Assembly: GCF_028553805.1 (NCBI RefSeq)
Contig: NZ_CP067140.1
Coordinates: forward strand, 248,001-312,000
DNA from: Paracoccus saliphilus
Lineage (GTDB): Bacteria; Pseudomonadota; Alphaproteobacteria; Rhodobacterales; Rhodobacteraceae
Reading direction: 5' to 3'
DNA: 64,000 nt
Shown: positions 44,894 through 54,163 of the stretch, piece by piece
How positions within the stretch are numbered: position 1 is the stretch's first letter
How the letters are laid out: each line of letters starts with the position of its first letter
The notes under the pieces: generated by a model
Told to the model about the DNA's origin: nothing
The model's database searches: none
Seen by the model: only the letters and a program-made list of their open reading frames with translations
Made by a program: the position numbers and the translations under genes

Positions 44894-46023
44894 CTTCTGA
44901 AACCATCAGCCGGACGACCAACACCCCGAAGACCGAGGCCGAGTTGGCCGAGATCGTCGCGGGGCATTTCGCGGGTTGTCAGCCGCTGCGGACTATGGGC
45001 GGAGGAACCCGTGTGCAGGCCGATCATATTGCGGGGGATACGCTGACTACCCGCGCCATGTCAGGTGTTGTGACCTATGAACCCGGAGAGATGACGCTGA
45101 TCGCCCGCGCTGGCACGCCCTTGTGGGAGATCGAGGCGATGCTGGTCTCGGAAGGGCAGGCCCTTGCGTTCGAGCCGCCCGACCTGCGCGGCGTTCTTGG
45201 CAGCGACGGCACACCGACAATCGGCGGGATGGTCGCGGCAAATGCCTCGGGGCCGCGAGGGATCATGGCCGGCGCCTGCCGCGATCACTTGCTGGGCGTG
45301 CGGTTCGTCGATGGGCAGGGGCGCGTCCTGAAGAATGGTGGGCGGGTGATGAAGAACGTCACCGGGCTGGATTTGTCCAAATTGCTTTGCGGCTCTTTCG
45401 GAACTCTTGGGATTTTGACTGAGGTGGCGATGAAGACGCTCCCTCATGCACAGGCCCGTGGCACGCTGGCCATTCGCGGCGTTGACGATGCCGAGGCGCT
45501 CAGGACCTTCACAACCGCGCTGGCCACTCCGTTCGAGATATCCGGTGCCGCGTTTCATGACGGCACCGCGTGGTTGCGGATCGAGGGCCTGCCACCGCAG
45601 CTCGCCTATCGGCAGAAACGCCTGCAAGAGTTGTTCGGTGCTTATGAAATCACGTTTCTGGACGCCGAGGCTACCGTCACGCTCTGGCGCGACTTGCGGG
45701 ATGTGGCACATTTTGCCGGGACGGATACTCCGCTGTGGCGTGTGCCGGTCAAACCGAGTGACGCGCCTGCGCTCACGGCATCGCTGCGCGCCTTGGGTGG
45801 GCAGACGTCGCTGGATTGGGGCGGCGGGCTGATCTGGTATTGCGGACCGGGAGAGGCCAGCGCCGTTCGGGACATCGCTCCCCATGCGATGTTGGTCCGG
45901 CGGGGTGGAGTGGAAGGCTCGGCCTTCCCGAGGCAGTCCGCGGCGGTGGAGCGGCTGTCACAGGAATTGCGCCGGAAATTCGATCCTGCGGGGATTCTCA
46001 ATCCTGGCCTGATGGGGGGCTGA
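44890..46023 (+). CDS. glcE: Glycolate oxidase subunit GlcE
   Basis: A 377-aa FAD-binding subunit, shorter than GlcD. It shares the PCMH-type FAD fold: PTIGGMVAANASGPRGIMAGACRDHLLG, then NGGRVMKNVTGLDLSKLLCGSFGTLGI. The C-terminal cap is reduced. It works in complex with GlcD and GlcF. It starts within the glcD stop and ends one base before glcF, confirming the tight operon. Confidence 0.95.
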   Translation: MTSETISRTTNTPKTEAELAEIVAGHFAGCQPLRTMGGGTRVQADHIAGDTLTTRAMSGVVTYEPGEMTLIARAGTPLWEIEAMLVSEGQALAFEPPDLRGVLGSDGTPTIGGMVAANASGPRGIMAGACRDHLLGVRFVDGQGRVLKNGGRVMKNVTGLDLSKLLCGSFGTLGILTEVAMKTLPHAQARGTLAIRGVDDAEALRTFTTALATPFEISGAAFHDGTAWLRIEGLPPQLAYRQKRLQELFGAYEITFLDAEATVTLWRDLRDVAHFAGTDTPLWRVPVKPSDAPALTASLRALGGQTSLDWGGGLIWYCGPGEASAVRDIAPHAMLVRRGGVEGSAFPRQSAAVERLSQELRRKFDPAGILNPGLMGG

Positions 46024-46024
46024 C

Positions 46025-47323
46025 ATGCAGACGATTTTCACGCCCGACCAGCTTGTCGATCCCGCCACCGCGCGTTCCAACGAGATCCTGCGTTCCTGCG
46101 TGCATTGCGGCTTTTGCACCGCAACTTGCCCGACTTACAAGCTGTTGGGTGACGAGTTGGACAGCCCGCGCGGCCGCATCTACTTGATCAAGGATATGCT
46201 GGAAAACAGCAAGGTTCCCGACGACAAGACCGTCAAGCATATCGACCGCTGCCTGTCATGCCTGTCCTGCATGACCACCTGTCCCTCGGGTGTGCACTAT
46301 ATGCACCTGGTCGATCATGCCCGCGAATATATCGAAGAGAACTACCGCCGCCCGCTATTCGAGCGGGTCTTGCGGTCGGTTTTGGCGAAGGTCCTGCCTT
46401 ATCCGGGGCGGTTTCGGCTGGTGCTGAATGCCGCGCGAATTGTCCGGCCATTACGCCGTTTCATGCCCGATGTCCGGCTTCGTGCGATGCTGGACATGGC
46501 ACCAGAGACGATCCCGCCGGTCAGCCGCAATGATGCACCTCAGGTTTTCCGGGCTCAGGAACCGAGGCGGAAGCGCGTGGCGCTGCTAATCGGTTGCGCT
46601 CAGCGGGCACTGAATACCGATATCAACGATGCCACCATTCGCCTCTTGCGCCGTCATGGCTGTGAGGTGGTGATCCCCGACGGCATCGGGTGCTGTGGCG
46701 CTTTGACCCATCATATGGGCAAGACCACCGAAAGCCATGCCATGGCCGCCGCGAATATCCGCGCGCTGGCTGCCGAGCTTGACGGAGACGGCCTTGATGC
46801 GGTGGTGATCAACACCTCGGGCTGCGGCACCACCGTCAAGGATTACGGGCATATGTTCCGAAACGATCCGCTGGCCGGGGATGCGGCGCGGGTGGCGAAG
46901 CTCGCGAGGGATGTCACCGAGGTGATGGCCGATTTGGGTTTGAAAGACGCCGGTCATGCCGAGCCGCTTCGGGTGGGCTATCACGCTGCCTGTTCATTGC
47001 AGCATGGCCAGCAAATCCGGGCCGCGCCCAAGGAGTTGTTGACGCAGGCAGGCTTTACGGTGCTTGAGCCCCGTGACAGCCATATCTGCTGCGGTTCCGC
47101 CGGGACCTATAACCTGATGCAGCCCGAGATCTCCGGTGAACTGAAAACCCGCAAGATCGAGACGCTGGAGGCGCTGGAGCCTCAGGTCATCAGCGCCGGG
47201 AATATCGGCTGCATGATGCAGATCGGTTCGGGAACCGCTGTGCCGGTCGTTCACACTGCGGAACTGTTAGACTGGGCGACCGGGGGGGCGCGCCCGCGTG
47301 GGTTGGCCGAAAGGCGGGGCTGA
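46025..47323 (+). CDS. glcF: Glycolate oxidase iron-sulfur subunit GlcF
   Basis: A 432-aa iron-sulfur subunit. Two 4Fe-4S motifs are visible: CVHCGFCTATCPTYK and CLSCLSCMTTCPSG. Two CCG domains follow (DGIGCCGALTHHMG, DSHICCGSAGTYN), which bind cofactor or quinone-facing centres. It transfers electrons from GlcD/GlcE to the quinone pool. The gene is the last of the glcDEF operon; glcB and glcG are absent here. Confidence 0.95.
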   Translation: MQTIFTPDQLVDPATARSNEILRSCVHCGFCTATCPTYKLLGDELDSPRGRIYLIKDMLENSKVPDDKTVKHIDRCLSCLSCMTTCPSGVHYMHLVDHAREYIEENYRRPLFERVLRSVLAKVLPYPGRFRLVLNAARIVRPLRRFMPDVRLRAMLDMAPETIPPVSRNDAPQVFRAQEPRRKRVALLIGCAQRALNTDINDATIRLLRRHGCEVVIPDGIGCCGALTHHMGKTTESHAMAAANIRALAAELDGDGLDAVVINTSGCGTTVKDYGHMFRNDPLAGDAARVAKLARDVTEVMADLGLKDAGHAEPLRVGYHAACSLQHGQQIRAAPKELLTQAGFTVLEPRDSHICCGSAGTYNLMQPEISGELKTRKIETLEALEPQVISAGNIGCMMQIGSGTAVPVVHTAELLDWATGGARPRGLAERRG

Positions 47324-47373
47324 GCGGAGTTGCGTCCCGCGATGGCCGGGGCTGCTGCCTGCCCCGTCGCCGG

Positions 47374-47440
47374 CTGGTTCTCGAACCAGTGGCGCCCCAA
47401 CCGTCGCCCCCCGAGGATATTTTCATGAAGAAGAACGGGG
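47374..47440 (+). repeat. Interspersed 3'-end repeat, copy 4
   Basis: A hairpin CTGGTTC-TC-GAACCAG (47374-47389) is followed by CCCCCCGAGGATATTTTCATG and AAGAAGAA. It follows the glcF stop. The tail runs into 11 consecutive G residues (47437-47447), an unstable-looking homopolymer in the intergenic region. Confidence 0.6.
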
Positions 47441-47497
47441 GGGGGGGCATGACTGGCAGCCGGTGATGCCGACGGAGCCGGGCGGTAAACCGATTGA

Positions 47498-48370
47498 TCA
47501 GTTCGACCGGGTCATGGTCAGTGTGACCCATTCACCCAGATCATCGCGGCGATCCAGTGTGAATCCGGCGGTCTGATAGGCCTCGATCACCTCTTGGCCC
47601 TGATCGGTCAGGATGCCGGAAAGGATGATCTTGCCGCCCGTCCCGACATGGCGGGCCATTTCGGGTGACAGATCGATCAGCGGTTGTTTCAGGATATTGG
47701 CAAGAACCAGATCGAAGGGCGCGGCCTCTTCCAGCATCGGATGATCGAAGCCGGTCGCCTCGATGCAGATGACCCGGCCGTCCAGCCCGTTTGCGATGAC
47801 ATTGGCGCTGGCGGTATCCACCGCGACCTTGTCGATATCGCTGGCCAATACCGTCATCGGCCAGATCCGTGCCGCCCCCATCGCCAGAACAGCGGTGCCG
47901 CAGCCGATATCGGCGATGCGTTGTGGCTCGTAACCGTCACCCGCCAGCCGGTCCAGGGCTTCGAGACAGCCCTTGGTGGTGCCGTGGTGGCCGGTTCCGA
48001 AAGCCATCGCGGCCTCGATGCACAGGGCCTCGACACCCTCGGGCACCCGGTCGGCATCATGGCTGCCATGGACATAGAACCGTCCGGCCTCGACCGGGGA
48101 CAATTCGCGCCGGACATGCGCGACCCAATCGACTTCGGGCAGTTCCGAGATGACGAAAGGATCGGCCCCATAAGCTGCCGCCAGCAGCGCCAGCGCCACC
48201 TCGTCGGGTTGTTCGAGGAAATAGACCCCGACTTCCCAACGGTCCGAGCCGTCCTCGATCTCGAACACGCCGGAACCGACGGGTTCAGGGGTCAGATCTT
48301 CGCAGGCTTCGGCGAGGGCTTCGGCGGGCGCGCGCCCGGCAAGATGGGTCAGGGCGGTGAATGTCGGCAT
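47498..48370 (-). CDS. prmA: 50S ribosomal protein L11 methyltransferase
   Basis: PrmA (290 aa) trimethylates lysines and the N-terminus of ribosomal protein L11. The C-terminal SAM-dependent domain has AMAFGTGHHGTTKGCLEAL and VLASDIDKVAVDTA, and VLANILKQPLIDLSPEM. The N-terminal substrate-recognition domain is shorter than in E. coli, as in many alphaproteobacteria. ATG 48370 gives that length. It is divergent from the DMT transporter. Confidence 0.95.
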   Translation of the reverse strand: MPTFTALTHLAGRAPAEALAEACEDLTPEPVGSGVFEIEDGSDRWEVGVYFLEQPDEVALALLAAAYGADPFVISELPEVDWVAHVRRELSPVEAGRFYVHGSHDADRVPEGVEALCIEAAMAFGTGHHGTTKGCLEALDRLAGDGYEPQRIADIGCGTAVLAMGAARIWPMTVLASDIDKVAVDTASANVIANGLDGRVICIEATGFDHPMLEEAAPFDLVLANILKQPLIDLSPEMARHVGTGGKIILSGILTDQGQEVIEAYQTAGFTLDRRDDLGEWVTLTMTRSN

Positions 48371-48508
48371 GGGCAGGGTTCCAGGTTGGGTTCCGACGCC
48401 ATAACGCGGCACCTGCCCGGACGCAATCTTTGCCGCGTTGCGCTATGTGCAACTATCGGATAGCGATATGCGCGGATAGAGGGCGAGGCAGATGCCGGGA
48501 GACAGAGG

Positions 48509-49432
48509 ATGACCACCGCAACCGATCCCGCCTCCTCGCTCGAGGCGAAGCCGCTTCTTGCCGCTGCTTGGATGATGGGGGCGGTGGCGTCTTTCACCTC
48601 GATGGCGATTGCCGGGCGGGCCGTGTCGCTGGAACTCGATACGTTCGAGATCATGGGCTGGCGTTCGATCTTCGGCGTGGCGATCATGGTTCTGGTGATC
48701 AGTTCGCGCGGATTGTGGGGGGCAATCAACCTGCACCGGCCCGAACTGCATCTGGCCCGCAACATCTGTCATTTCACCGCGCAGAACCTGTGGTTCTACG
48801 CGATCTTCTCGATCCCGCTGGCACAGGTCTTTGCGCTGGAATTCACCGCGCCGCTCTGGGCGCTGGTCCTGTCGCGGCTGTTCCTGGGCGAGAAGTTGAC
48901 CGGACCACGAACCGTGGCCGCGATCCTGGGGTTTGCCGGTATCCTGCTGGTGACCCGTCCCGGTTCGGCGCCGATCACGCCCGGGCTGATCTCGGCAGCG
49001 GCCTGCGCGGTGGGGTTCGCGCTGACCTATGTCTTTACCAAGAAGCTGACCGTGGTCGCCCATACCGCCTGTATCCTGTTCTGGATGACCCTGTCGCAAA
49101 CCGTTTTCGGCTTTGTCTGCGCCGGTTTTGACGGAGATATCGCGCTGCCATCTGCCGCAGCGTTTCCGTGGATCGCGGTGATAGGGGCTGCGGGGCTGGC
49201 CGCGCATTTCTGTATCGCCAGTGCCTTGCGGGTCGCGCCTGCGACGCTGGTGATGCCTTTCGATTTCCTGCGATTGCCGGTGATTGCGGTAGTCGGGCTG
49301 ATATTTTACGATGAGCCGGTCGGTTTGCTGGTTATCGCCGGGGCGGCACTGATCCTTTGCGGCAACTACTTGAACATCCGGGCCGAGGCGCGGCGGCGTC
49401 AGACACCGAGGCCCGGGGCACCGGGACCCTGA
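48509..49432 (+). CDS. DMT/EamA family transporter
   Basis: A 307-aa membrane protein with two EamA repeats and about ten hydrophobic segments. The second segment pair includes FSIPLAQVFALEFTAPLWALVLSRLFLGEK, with the conserved E and P of the family. The C-terminal repeat contains VMPFDFLRLPVIAVVGLIFYDEPVG. The substrate is unknown; members export amino acids, metabolites or drugs. The gene's 3' end overlaps soxR by 34 bases on the opposite strand. Confidence 0.9.
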   Translation: MTTATDPASSLEAKPLLAAAWMMGAVASFTSMAIAGRAVSLELDTFEIMGWRSIFGVAIMVLVISSRGLWGAINLHRPELHLARNICHFTAQNLWFYAIFSIPLAQVFALEFTAPLWALVLSRLFLGEKLTGPRTVAAILGFAGILLVTRPGSAPITPGLISAAACAVGFALTYVFTKKLTVVAHTACILFWMTLSQTVFGFVCAGFDGDIALPSAAAFPWIAVIGAAGLAAHFCIASALRVAPATLVMPFDFLRLPVIAVVGLIFYDEPVGLLVIAGAALILCGNYLNIRAEARRRQTPRPGAPGP

Positions 49433-49863
49433 GCGGCAGCGCGGTCGTCGGGGTTGAACATCTCGCACAGCTCGTGCGACAGGCAGCCGCAGCGGATGCA
49501 GCCGCTCAACCGGTCGCGAACCCGCTGCAACATATGGATGCGATGATCCAGATCGTCGCGCCAGCCTTCCGAGATGCGCGCCCAGTCCTCGCGTCCGAGC
49601 GGTTGGCCCGATAGGGCGGGTTTGAGGGCGGTGCGGATTTCCGCCAGCGGAATACCTGCTTGCTGACCCGCCTTGATGATGGCCAGAATGCGCAGACTGG
49701 CCCGCGAATAGCGCCGGTGATTGGCAGCGTTGCGCGTCGAACGAATCAGCCCTTCGCGTTCGTAGAAATGGATGGCCGAAACGGAAATACCGCTACGACG
49801 GGAGAGTGCGCCGACCGACATGACTGGAGTCGAAGGTGTACACATATTGATTTCTCTGGACAT
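49399..49863 (-). CDS. soxR: Redox-sensing regulator SoxR
   Basis: SoxR (154 aa), a MerR-family regulator with a [2Fe-2S] cluster. The MerR helix-turn-helix begins at VGALSRRSGISVSAIHFYEREGL. The four cluster cysteines are Cys122, Cys125, Cys127 and Cys133 in CIRCGCLSHELC, exactly the SoxR pattern. On oxidation by redox-cycling drugs or superoxide it activates its promoter. It is divergent from the FMN reductase/MFS pair, with an 18-bp SoxR box (49875-49892) between them. Confidence 0.94.
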   Translation of the reverse strand: MSREINMCTPSTPVMSVGALSRRSGISVSAIHFYEREGLIRSTRNAANHRRYSRASLRILAIIKAGQQAGIPLAEIRTALKPALSGQPLGREDWARISEGWRDDLDHRIHMLQRVRDRLSGCIRCGCLSHELCEMFNPDDRAAAQGPGAPGLGV

Positions 49864-49865
49864 TT

Positions 49866-49900
49866 TTTACTTGTCCTAAACTATGGTTGAGGTCTTAGGG
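49866..49900 (+). promoter_or_regulatory. SoxR box promoter
   Basis: The 18-bp dyad CCTAAAC-TATG-GTTGAGG spans 49875-49892. Its reverse complement reads CCTCAACCATAGTTTAGG, close to the enterobacterial SoxR box CCTCAA-N-TTGAGG. A TTTACT -35-like hexamer precedes it (49866-49871) and a TTAGGGT -10-like sequence follows (49895-49901), giving the over-long spacer typical of MerR-type promoters. Such a promoter would start the downstream reductase gene near 49907. Confidence 0.8.
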
Positions 49901-49936
49901 TGGCGAACCATGACCGAAATTGCAAGGAAAAGACTT

Positions 49937-50518
49937 ATGACGCAGGGCAATCGGATCGTGGTGATCCTTGGATCGATCCGTGAAGGACGAATCAATGACC
50001 GGATCGCGACTTGGGTCGTTGGGCAGTTGAAAGCGCATGGATTTGCGCCCGAGATACTGGACCCTATCGATCCCGAGATTTTGCCGGTGCAGACCGGCGA
50101 CAAGCAAGCCGTTCAGCGGTTGCGGCAACGCATGGCGGGGGCGGACGGCTTCGTGATCGTGACGCCGGAATACAATCATGCCGCTCCGGGACCGCTGAAA
50201 ACGCTGATCGATGCGGTCAATGCCGAATGGCGCGCCCGCCCGGTGGGGCTGGTCAGTTATGGTGGAATTTCCGGTGGGCTGCGCGCCACCGAGTCGCTGC
50301 GCATCGTTCTGGCCGAACTGCACAGCGTCACCCTGCGCGATACGGTAAGCTTTGCCTCGCCGTGGCGGCGTTTCGACGAGGCGGGGCGGATCACCGATCC
50401 CGAAGCCGCCGAGGCGGCCGAGGCGGCGATGGCGGTCTTCGCCCATCGCCTGCACTGGTGGGCCGATGCATTGGCGGATGCGCGCGCGGCGCGCGCCTAT
50501 GACCCGGAGGACAGCTAG
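49937..50518 (+). CDS. NADPH-dependent FMN reductase
   Basis: A 193-aa flavodoxin-fold protein. The FMN-binding loops are VVILGSIREGRINDRIA at the start and VTPEYNHAAPGPLKTLIDA, the classical PEYN motif. It reduces FMN or quinones with NADPH; similar reductases serve detoxification. ATG 49937 has AAGGA 10 bases upstream. ATG 49910 is in frame but would lie too close to the predicted transcription start. The gene is likely controlled by SoxR. Confidence 0.88.
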   Translation: MTQGNRIVVILGSIREGRINDRIATWVVGQLKAHGFAPEILDPIDPEILPVQTGDKQAVQRLRQRMAGADGFVIVTPEYNHAAPGPLKTLIDAVNAEWRARPVGLVSYGGISGGLRATESLRIVLAELHSVTLRDTVSFASPWRRFDEAGRITDPEAAEAAEAAMAVFAHRLHWWADALADARAARAYDPEDS

Positions 50519-51718
50519 ATGGACCGCTTGCTGAAAGATCCGCGTGCATGGGGGCTGATGTTCGCGGCGATGCTGACGATCATGTCGAACGCCACAATCA
50601 CGCCCTCACTGCCGGGGCTGGAGGCGATGTTCGCCGACGATCCGCTGGCCCCGATGCTTACACGGCTGCTGATTACCGCGCCGTCCCTTTTGGTCGCCCT
50701 TACCGCGCCCTTTGCCGGAGCGCTTACCGACAGGCTGGGGCGCAGGCGGCCCTTGCTGATCGGCTTGATCGTCTATGCGGCCGCAGGAACGGCGGGGCTG
50801 TATCTGAACTCGCTCGAGGCGATATTGGCCAGCCGTCTGGCCCTGGGGCTGGGAGTGGCCGCGATCATGACGTCGCAGGCGGCGCTGGTCGGGGATTACT
50901 TCGAAGGCCCGGCGCGGGGACGTCTGATGGGCTATCAGATGGCCGCGACAAATATCGGCGGTCTGGTCTTTGTAACTTTGGCCGGGGTGCTGGCCTCTGC
51001 CGATGCCCGTTTGCCCTTCGCGATCTATGGGCTGGCGGCGATTCTGCTGCCGATCCTGTCGGCGATCCTGCCAGAGCCGCCGCGCTTTTCTTCCACATCG
51101 GAGGAGGTGCGATCGGGCGATCCGGGCGAGGCCGGCTGGCAATTGACCGTTGCGATCATGGCGACGGCAGCGGGGCTGACCTTCGTGATCTTCTATGCGG
51201 TCCCGACGCAGGTGCCCTATCATCTGCAGGAACTGGGTCTGACCGATCCGCGTAATGCCGGGATGGTTATGGGCGCGCTGATGTTCGCTGCTGCGATCAT
51301 GTCGGTGGTCTCGGGGCTGATCCGGCCCAGGCTCGGGCGGATCGGTACGCCGGTTTCCGGTTACCTGGCGCTTGGTGCGGGCTTTGCCGGATTGTCCATC
51401 GGACATTCTCTTCCCTTCGCCATGTTCTCGACGGCCATGATCGGTGCGGGGTTGGGATTATGCATGCCGACATTCATCACCACGGCGCTGAATGTTGCCC
51501 CGGCACGGCGCCGGGGGCTGGTCACCGGCCTGATCACCTCGGCAATTTTTCTGGGACAATTCCTTTCACCTCTGGCAAGTCAGCCGCTGGTTACCCATCT
51601 GGGCTATTCCGGCGCCTTCCGTATCGGGAGTTTTGCTTTCGTCGCCCTGGCGATCATCCTGACCGTCACGCTGCGTCGGCAGACGCCGAGAAACACCAAG
51701 CCGCTGAGCGCGCATTAG
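50519..51718 (+). CDS. MFS drug-type exporter (SoxR-linked)
   Basis: A 399-aa major facilitator protein with 12 membrane segments. The motif A-like loop FAGALTDRLGRRRPLLIG follows segment 2, and the C-terminal half repeats the fold. It resembles Bcr/CflA-like or SotB-like exporters, though the substrate is unknown. It starts one base after the FMN reductase stop. Under the shared SoxR promoter the pair probably removes redox-active compounds. Confidence 0.9.
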   Translation: MDRLLKDPRAWGLMFAAMLTIMSNATITPSLPGLEAMFADDPLAPMLTRLLITAPSLLVALTAPFAGALTDRLGRRRPLLIGLIVYAAAGTAGLYLNSLEAILASRLALGLGVAAIMTSQAALVGDYFEGPARGRLMGYQMAATNIGGLVFVTLAGVLASADARLPFAIYGLAAILLPILSAILPEPPRFSSTSEEVRSGDPGEAGWQLTVAIMATAAGLTFVIFYAVPTQVPYHLQELGLTDPRNAGMVMGALMFAAAIMSVVSGLIRPRLGRIGTPVSGYLALGAGFAGLSIGHSLPFAMFSTAMIGAGLGLCMPTFITTALNVAPARRRGLVTGLITSAIFLGQFLSPLASQPLVTHLGYSGAFRIGSFAFVALAIILTVTLRRQTPRNTKPLSAH

Positions 51719-51751
51719 CGCCATGCGGATCAGCAAACGAGGGAGCCGGGC

Positions 51752-52693
51752 ATGACCGGAATCATCGAGATCGACAATCTGTCGAAAGAATATGGCGGTG
51801 GCACAAAGGCGCTTACCGATGTGTCGATGTCCATCGAAGAGGGCGAGATCATCGCGCTGCTGGGGCCGAACGGGGCGGGCAAGACGACGCTCATCTCGAT
51901 CATCTGTGGGCTGGTCGTGCCGACCGGTGGCACTGTCCGCGTGGGCGGCCATGATATCCGCACGGACTGGCGGGCGGCTCGCAAGCTGATCGGGCTGGTG
52001 CCGCAGGAGATCGCGCTGGAGCCGTTCGAGACGGTGCTCAATTGCGTCCGCTTCACCCGTGGCCTTTACGGCGAGGGGCCGGATGAAGCCTATATCGAGC
52101 AGGTGTTGCGCAGCCTCGCCCTGTGGGACAAGCGCGATGCCGCCACCAAGGAACTCTCGGGCGGCATGAAGCGCCGGGTGCTGATCGCCAAGGCGCTGGC
52201 CCATCGCCCCAAGGTGCTGTTTCTTGACGAGCCCACCGCCGGGGTCGATGTCGCCCTGCGGCGCGAGATGTGGCAGGTGGTCGAAGGGCTGCGCCGCGAT
52301 GGCGTGACCATTATCCTTACCACGCATTACCTGGAAGAGGCCGAAGAGATGGCCGACCGGATCGGGGTCATCAACAAGGGCCAGCTTCTGCTGATCAAGC
52401 CCAAGGACGAGTTGATGGGCGAATTCGGTGGCAAGACCCTGAAGATCGAACTGGACGAACCCCTGCAGGCGATTCCGTCCGAACTGGCTGGCCGCGGGTT
52501 GGTCCTTGCTCCGGACGGGCGCGAGATCAGCTATGACTACGACACGCGGGCCGAACGGACCGGTATTGCCCGCTTGTTGGGCGATCTGGCCGCGCAGGGG
52601 ATCACCGTGCGCGACGTTTCGACTCGGCAATCCAGTCTCGAAGAAGTGTTCATTTCCCTGGTCCAGGAAGACAAAGCGGAGGACGCAGCATGA
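51752..52693 (+). CDS. ABC transporter ATP-binding protein (YadG-like)
   Basis: A 313-aa ATPase of the ABC-2 DrrA/YadG group. Walker A is GPNGAGKTT (residues about 39-47), the signature is LSGGMKRR, Walker B is [12 protein letters not shown] and the switch His follows in TTHYLEEA. The 100-residue C-terminal extension is typical of the group. It overlaps the permease gene by 4 bases (ATGA). The substrate of the YadGH-like pair is not known. Confidence 0.93.
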   Translation: MTGIIEIDNLSKEYGGGTKALTDVSMSIEEGEIIALLGPNGAGKTTLISIICGLVVPTGGTVRVGGHDIRTDWRAARKLIGLVPQEIALEPFETVLNCVRFTRGLYGEGPDEAYIEQVLRSLALWDKRDAATKELSGGMKRRVLIAKALAHRPKVLFLDEPTAGVDVALRREMWQVVEGLRRDGVTIILTTHYLEEAEEMADRIGVINKGQLLLIKPKDELMGEFGGKTLKIELDEPLQAIPSELAGRGLVLAPDGREISYDYDTRAERTGIARLLGDLAAQGITVRDVSTRQSSLEEVFISLVQEDKAEDAA

Positions 52694-53463
52694 TGGCGGA
52701 AATCAACTGGCCCGGTGTCTGGGCAATATTCCATCACGAGATGATGCGTTTCTTCCGCACCATCTGGCAATCGCTGGCCTCGCCTGTCGTGTCGACGGTG
52801 CTGTATTTCGTCGTCTTCGGCGCGGCCATCGGCGGGCGCATCCAGTCGGTCGAGGGCGTGCCCTACGGCGCGTTCATCGTGCCGGGGCTGATGATGCTGA
52901 CAGTGCTGCAGCAAGCGGTCAGCAATGCCAGTTTCGGGATCTATTTCCCGAAATTCAGTGGCACGATCTATGAATATCTCGTCTCGCCCGTCGGTTGGGT
53001 CGAGGTCACGATGGGTTTCGTCGGAGCCGCAGCGGCCAAGGCGATTCTGATCGCGCTGATCATCCTGCTGACCAGTTTCGCTTTTGTCGGTGTCCATATC
53101 CTGCACCCGTTCTGGATGTTGGCTTTCCTGTTCCTGACGGCACTGGGCTTCAGCCTGCTTGGCTTCATTTTGGGACTTTGGGCCAAGTCATTCGAGCAAT
53201 TGCAGATCATCCCGATGATGGTGATCACACCACTGGTGTTCCTGGGCGGGGCCTTCTACTCGGCCAGCATGTTGCCGCCGTTCTGGGAAGCGGTCGCCAA
53301 GTTGAATCCGGTGCTTTACCTGATCTCGGGGTTCCGCTGGTCGTTCTTCGGACTGGCCGATGTGCCGGTAGGGGTATCCCTGGTTGCGGTGGCGATCTTC
53401 ATCGGCATCTGCTTCGCCATCATCCGCTGGATATTTGCCACGGGCTGGCGGCTGCGCGAGTGA
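52690..53463 (+). CDS. ABC-2 type permease (YadH-like)
   Basis: A 257-aa membrane protein with six hydrophobic segments and the ABC-2 family signature ([34 protein letters not shown]). It forms the channel for the ATPase encoded immediately upstream. The family includes drug and polysaccharide exporters, so export rather than import is likely. The gene is the end of the two-gene unit. Confidence 0.93.
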   Translation: MMAEINWPGVWAIFHHEMMRFFRTIWQSLASPVVSTVLYFVVFGAAIGGRIQSVEGVPYGAFIVPGLMMLTVLQQAVSNASFGIYFPKFSGTIYEYLVSPVGWVEVTMGFVGAAAAKAILIALIILLTSFAFVGVHILHPFWMLAFLFLTALGFSLLGFILGLWAKSFEQLQIIPMMVITPLVFLGGAFYSASMLPPFWEAVAKLNPVLYLISGFRWSFFGLADVPVGVSLVAVAIFIGICFAIIRWIFATGWRLRE

Positions 53464-53601
53464 CCGCCGGGACCGATCGACCCTGAAACAGCAGAATTGC
53501 AACATCTCGCTATGTTTCTATCGGTAACCAGATGATCGAGGAGGCCTTTCGACAACCGACAGGATAATCTTGGGTCTGTAAGTACAGATGGAGTTTTTAT
53601 C

Positions 53602-54114
53602 ATGCGTGTATTCTGGATTATCCTTGGCGGGCTTTCGATTGTGGCGGGCGGCTTGGCATTGGCCAATCCCCTCGCTGCGACCCTGACCGCCGAGCGGCTT
53701 GCCGGCTGGAGCTTTCTTTTCATCGGCGTGCTCGAGATCGTCGCGGTGTTTCAGCAGAAAAGCTGGCGTGGCCGGATCTGGGCGATATTGGCTGGGCTGG
53801 CCTTTGCCATCCTTGGTGTCATGCTGTTGACCCGGCCCCTCGCAGGTGTCTTGTCGCTGACCCTGATCGTCGCCATCCTGTTCCTCGTGGCGGGTGCGGT
53901 GAAAGTGGCCATGGCGTTCTCGCTCGAACGCGGCAATGGTTTCTGGCTGATCCTGCTGAGCGGTGCGCTGTCGGTTGTTCTTGCCCTGATGATCCTTGCG
54001 AATTTCCCGGCTTCTGCCGCGACGATTCTGGGCGTGCTGCTGGCGATAGAGCTGATTTCGAACGGTGTGTCGATGATTGCAATCTCAAACTCAGCGCCTG
54101 CGAAAAGGGAGTAA
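53602..54114 (+). CDS. HdeD/DUF308 family membrane protein
   Basis: A 170-aa protein with six membrane segments in three similar pairs, the DUF308/HdeD pattern. E. coli HdeD is part of the acid-resistance regulon; the role here is unknown. There are no catalytic motifs. It has its own promoter region of about 140 bases downstream of the ABC transporter, and a 12-bp palindrome CTGTA-AG-TACAG (53576-53587) lies just before its ribosome site AGATGGAG. Confidence 0.8.
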   Translation: MRVFWIILGGLSIVAGGLALANPLAATLTAERLAGWSFLFIGVLEIVAVFQQKSWRGRIWAILAGLAFAILGVMLLTRPLAGVLSLTLIVAILFLVAGAVKVAMAFSLERGNGFWLILLSGALSVVLALMILANFPASAATILGVLLAIELISNGVSMIAISNSAPAKRE

Positions 54115-54125
54115 GTCATTCAAAT

Positions 54126-54153
54126 GGCTGTGCCGGTTCGATCCGGCGCAGCC
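54126..54153. terminator. Bidirectional hairpin between convergent genes
   Basis: GGCTGTGCCGG (54126-54136), loop TTCGAT, CCGGCGCAGCC (54143-54153): an 11-bp stem with one G-U pair. It lies directly between the HdeD gene stop and the stop of the secreted ClpP-like protein on the other strand. No immediate T-run is present in either direction. Confidence 0.6.
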
Positions 54154-54163
54154 AGATGCGCCT

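Noticed and set aside
48443..49468. 341-codon antisense frame over the DMT transporter
   Set aside because: Low-complexity Arg/Gln-rich shadow of a well-supported gene.
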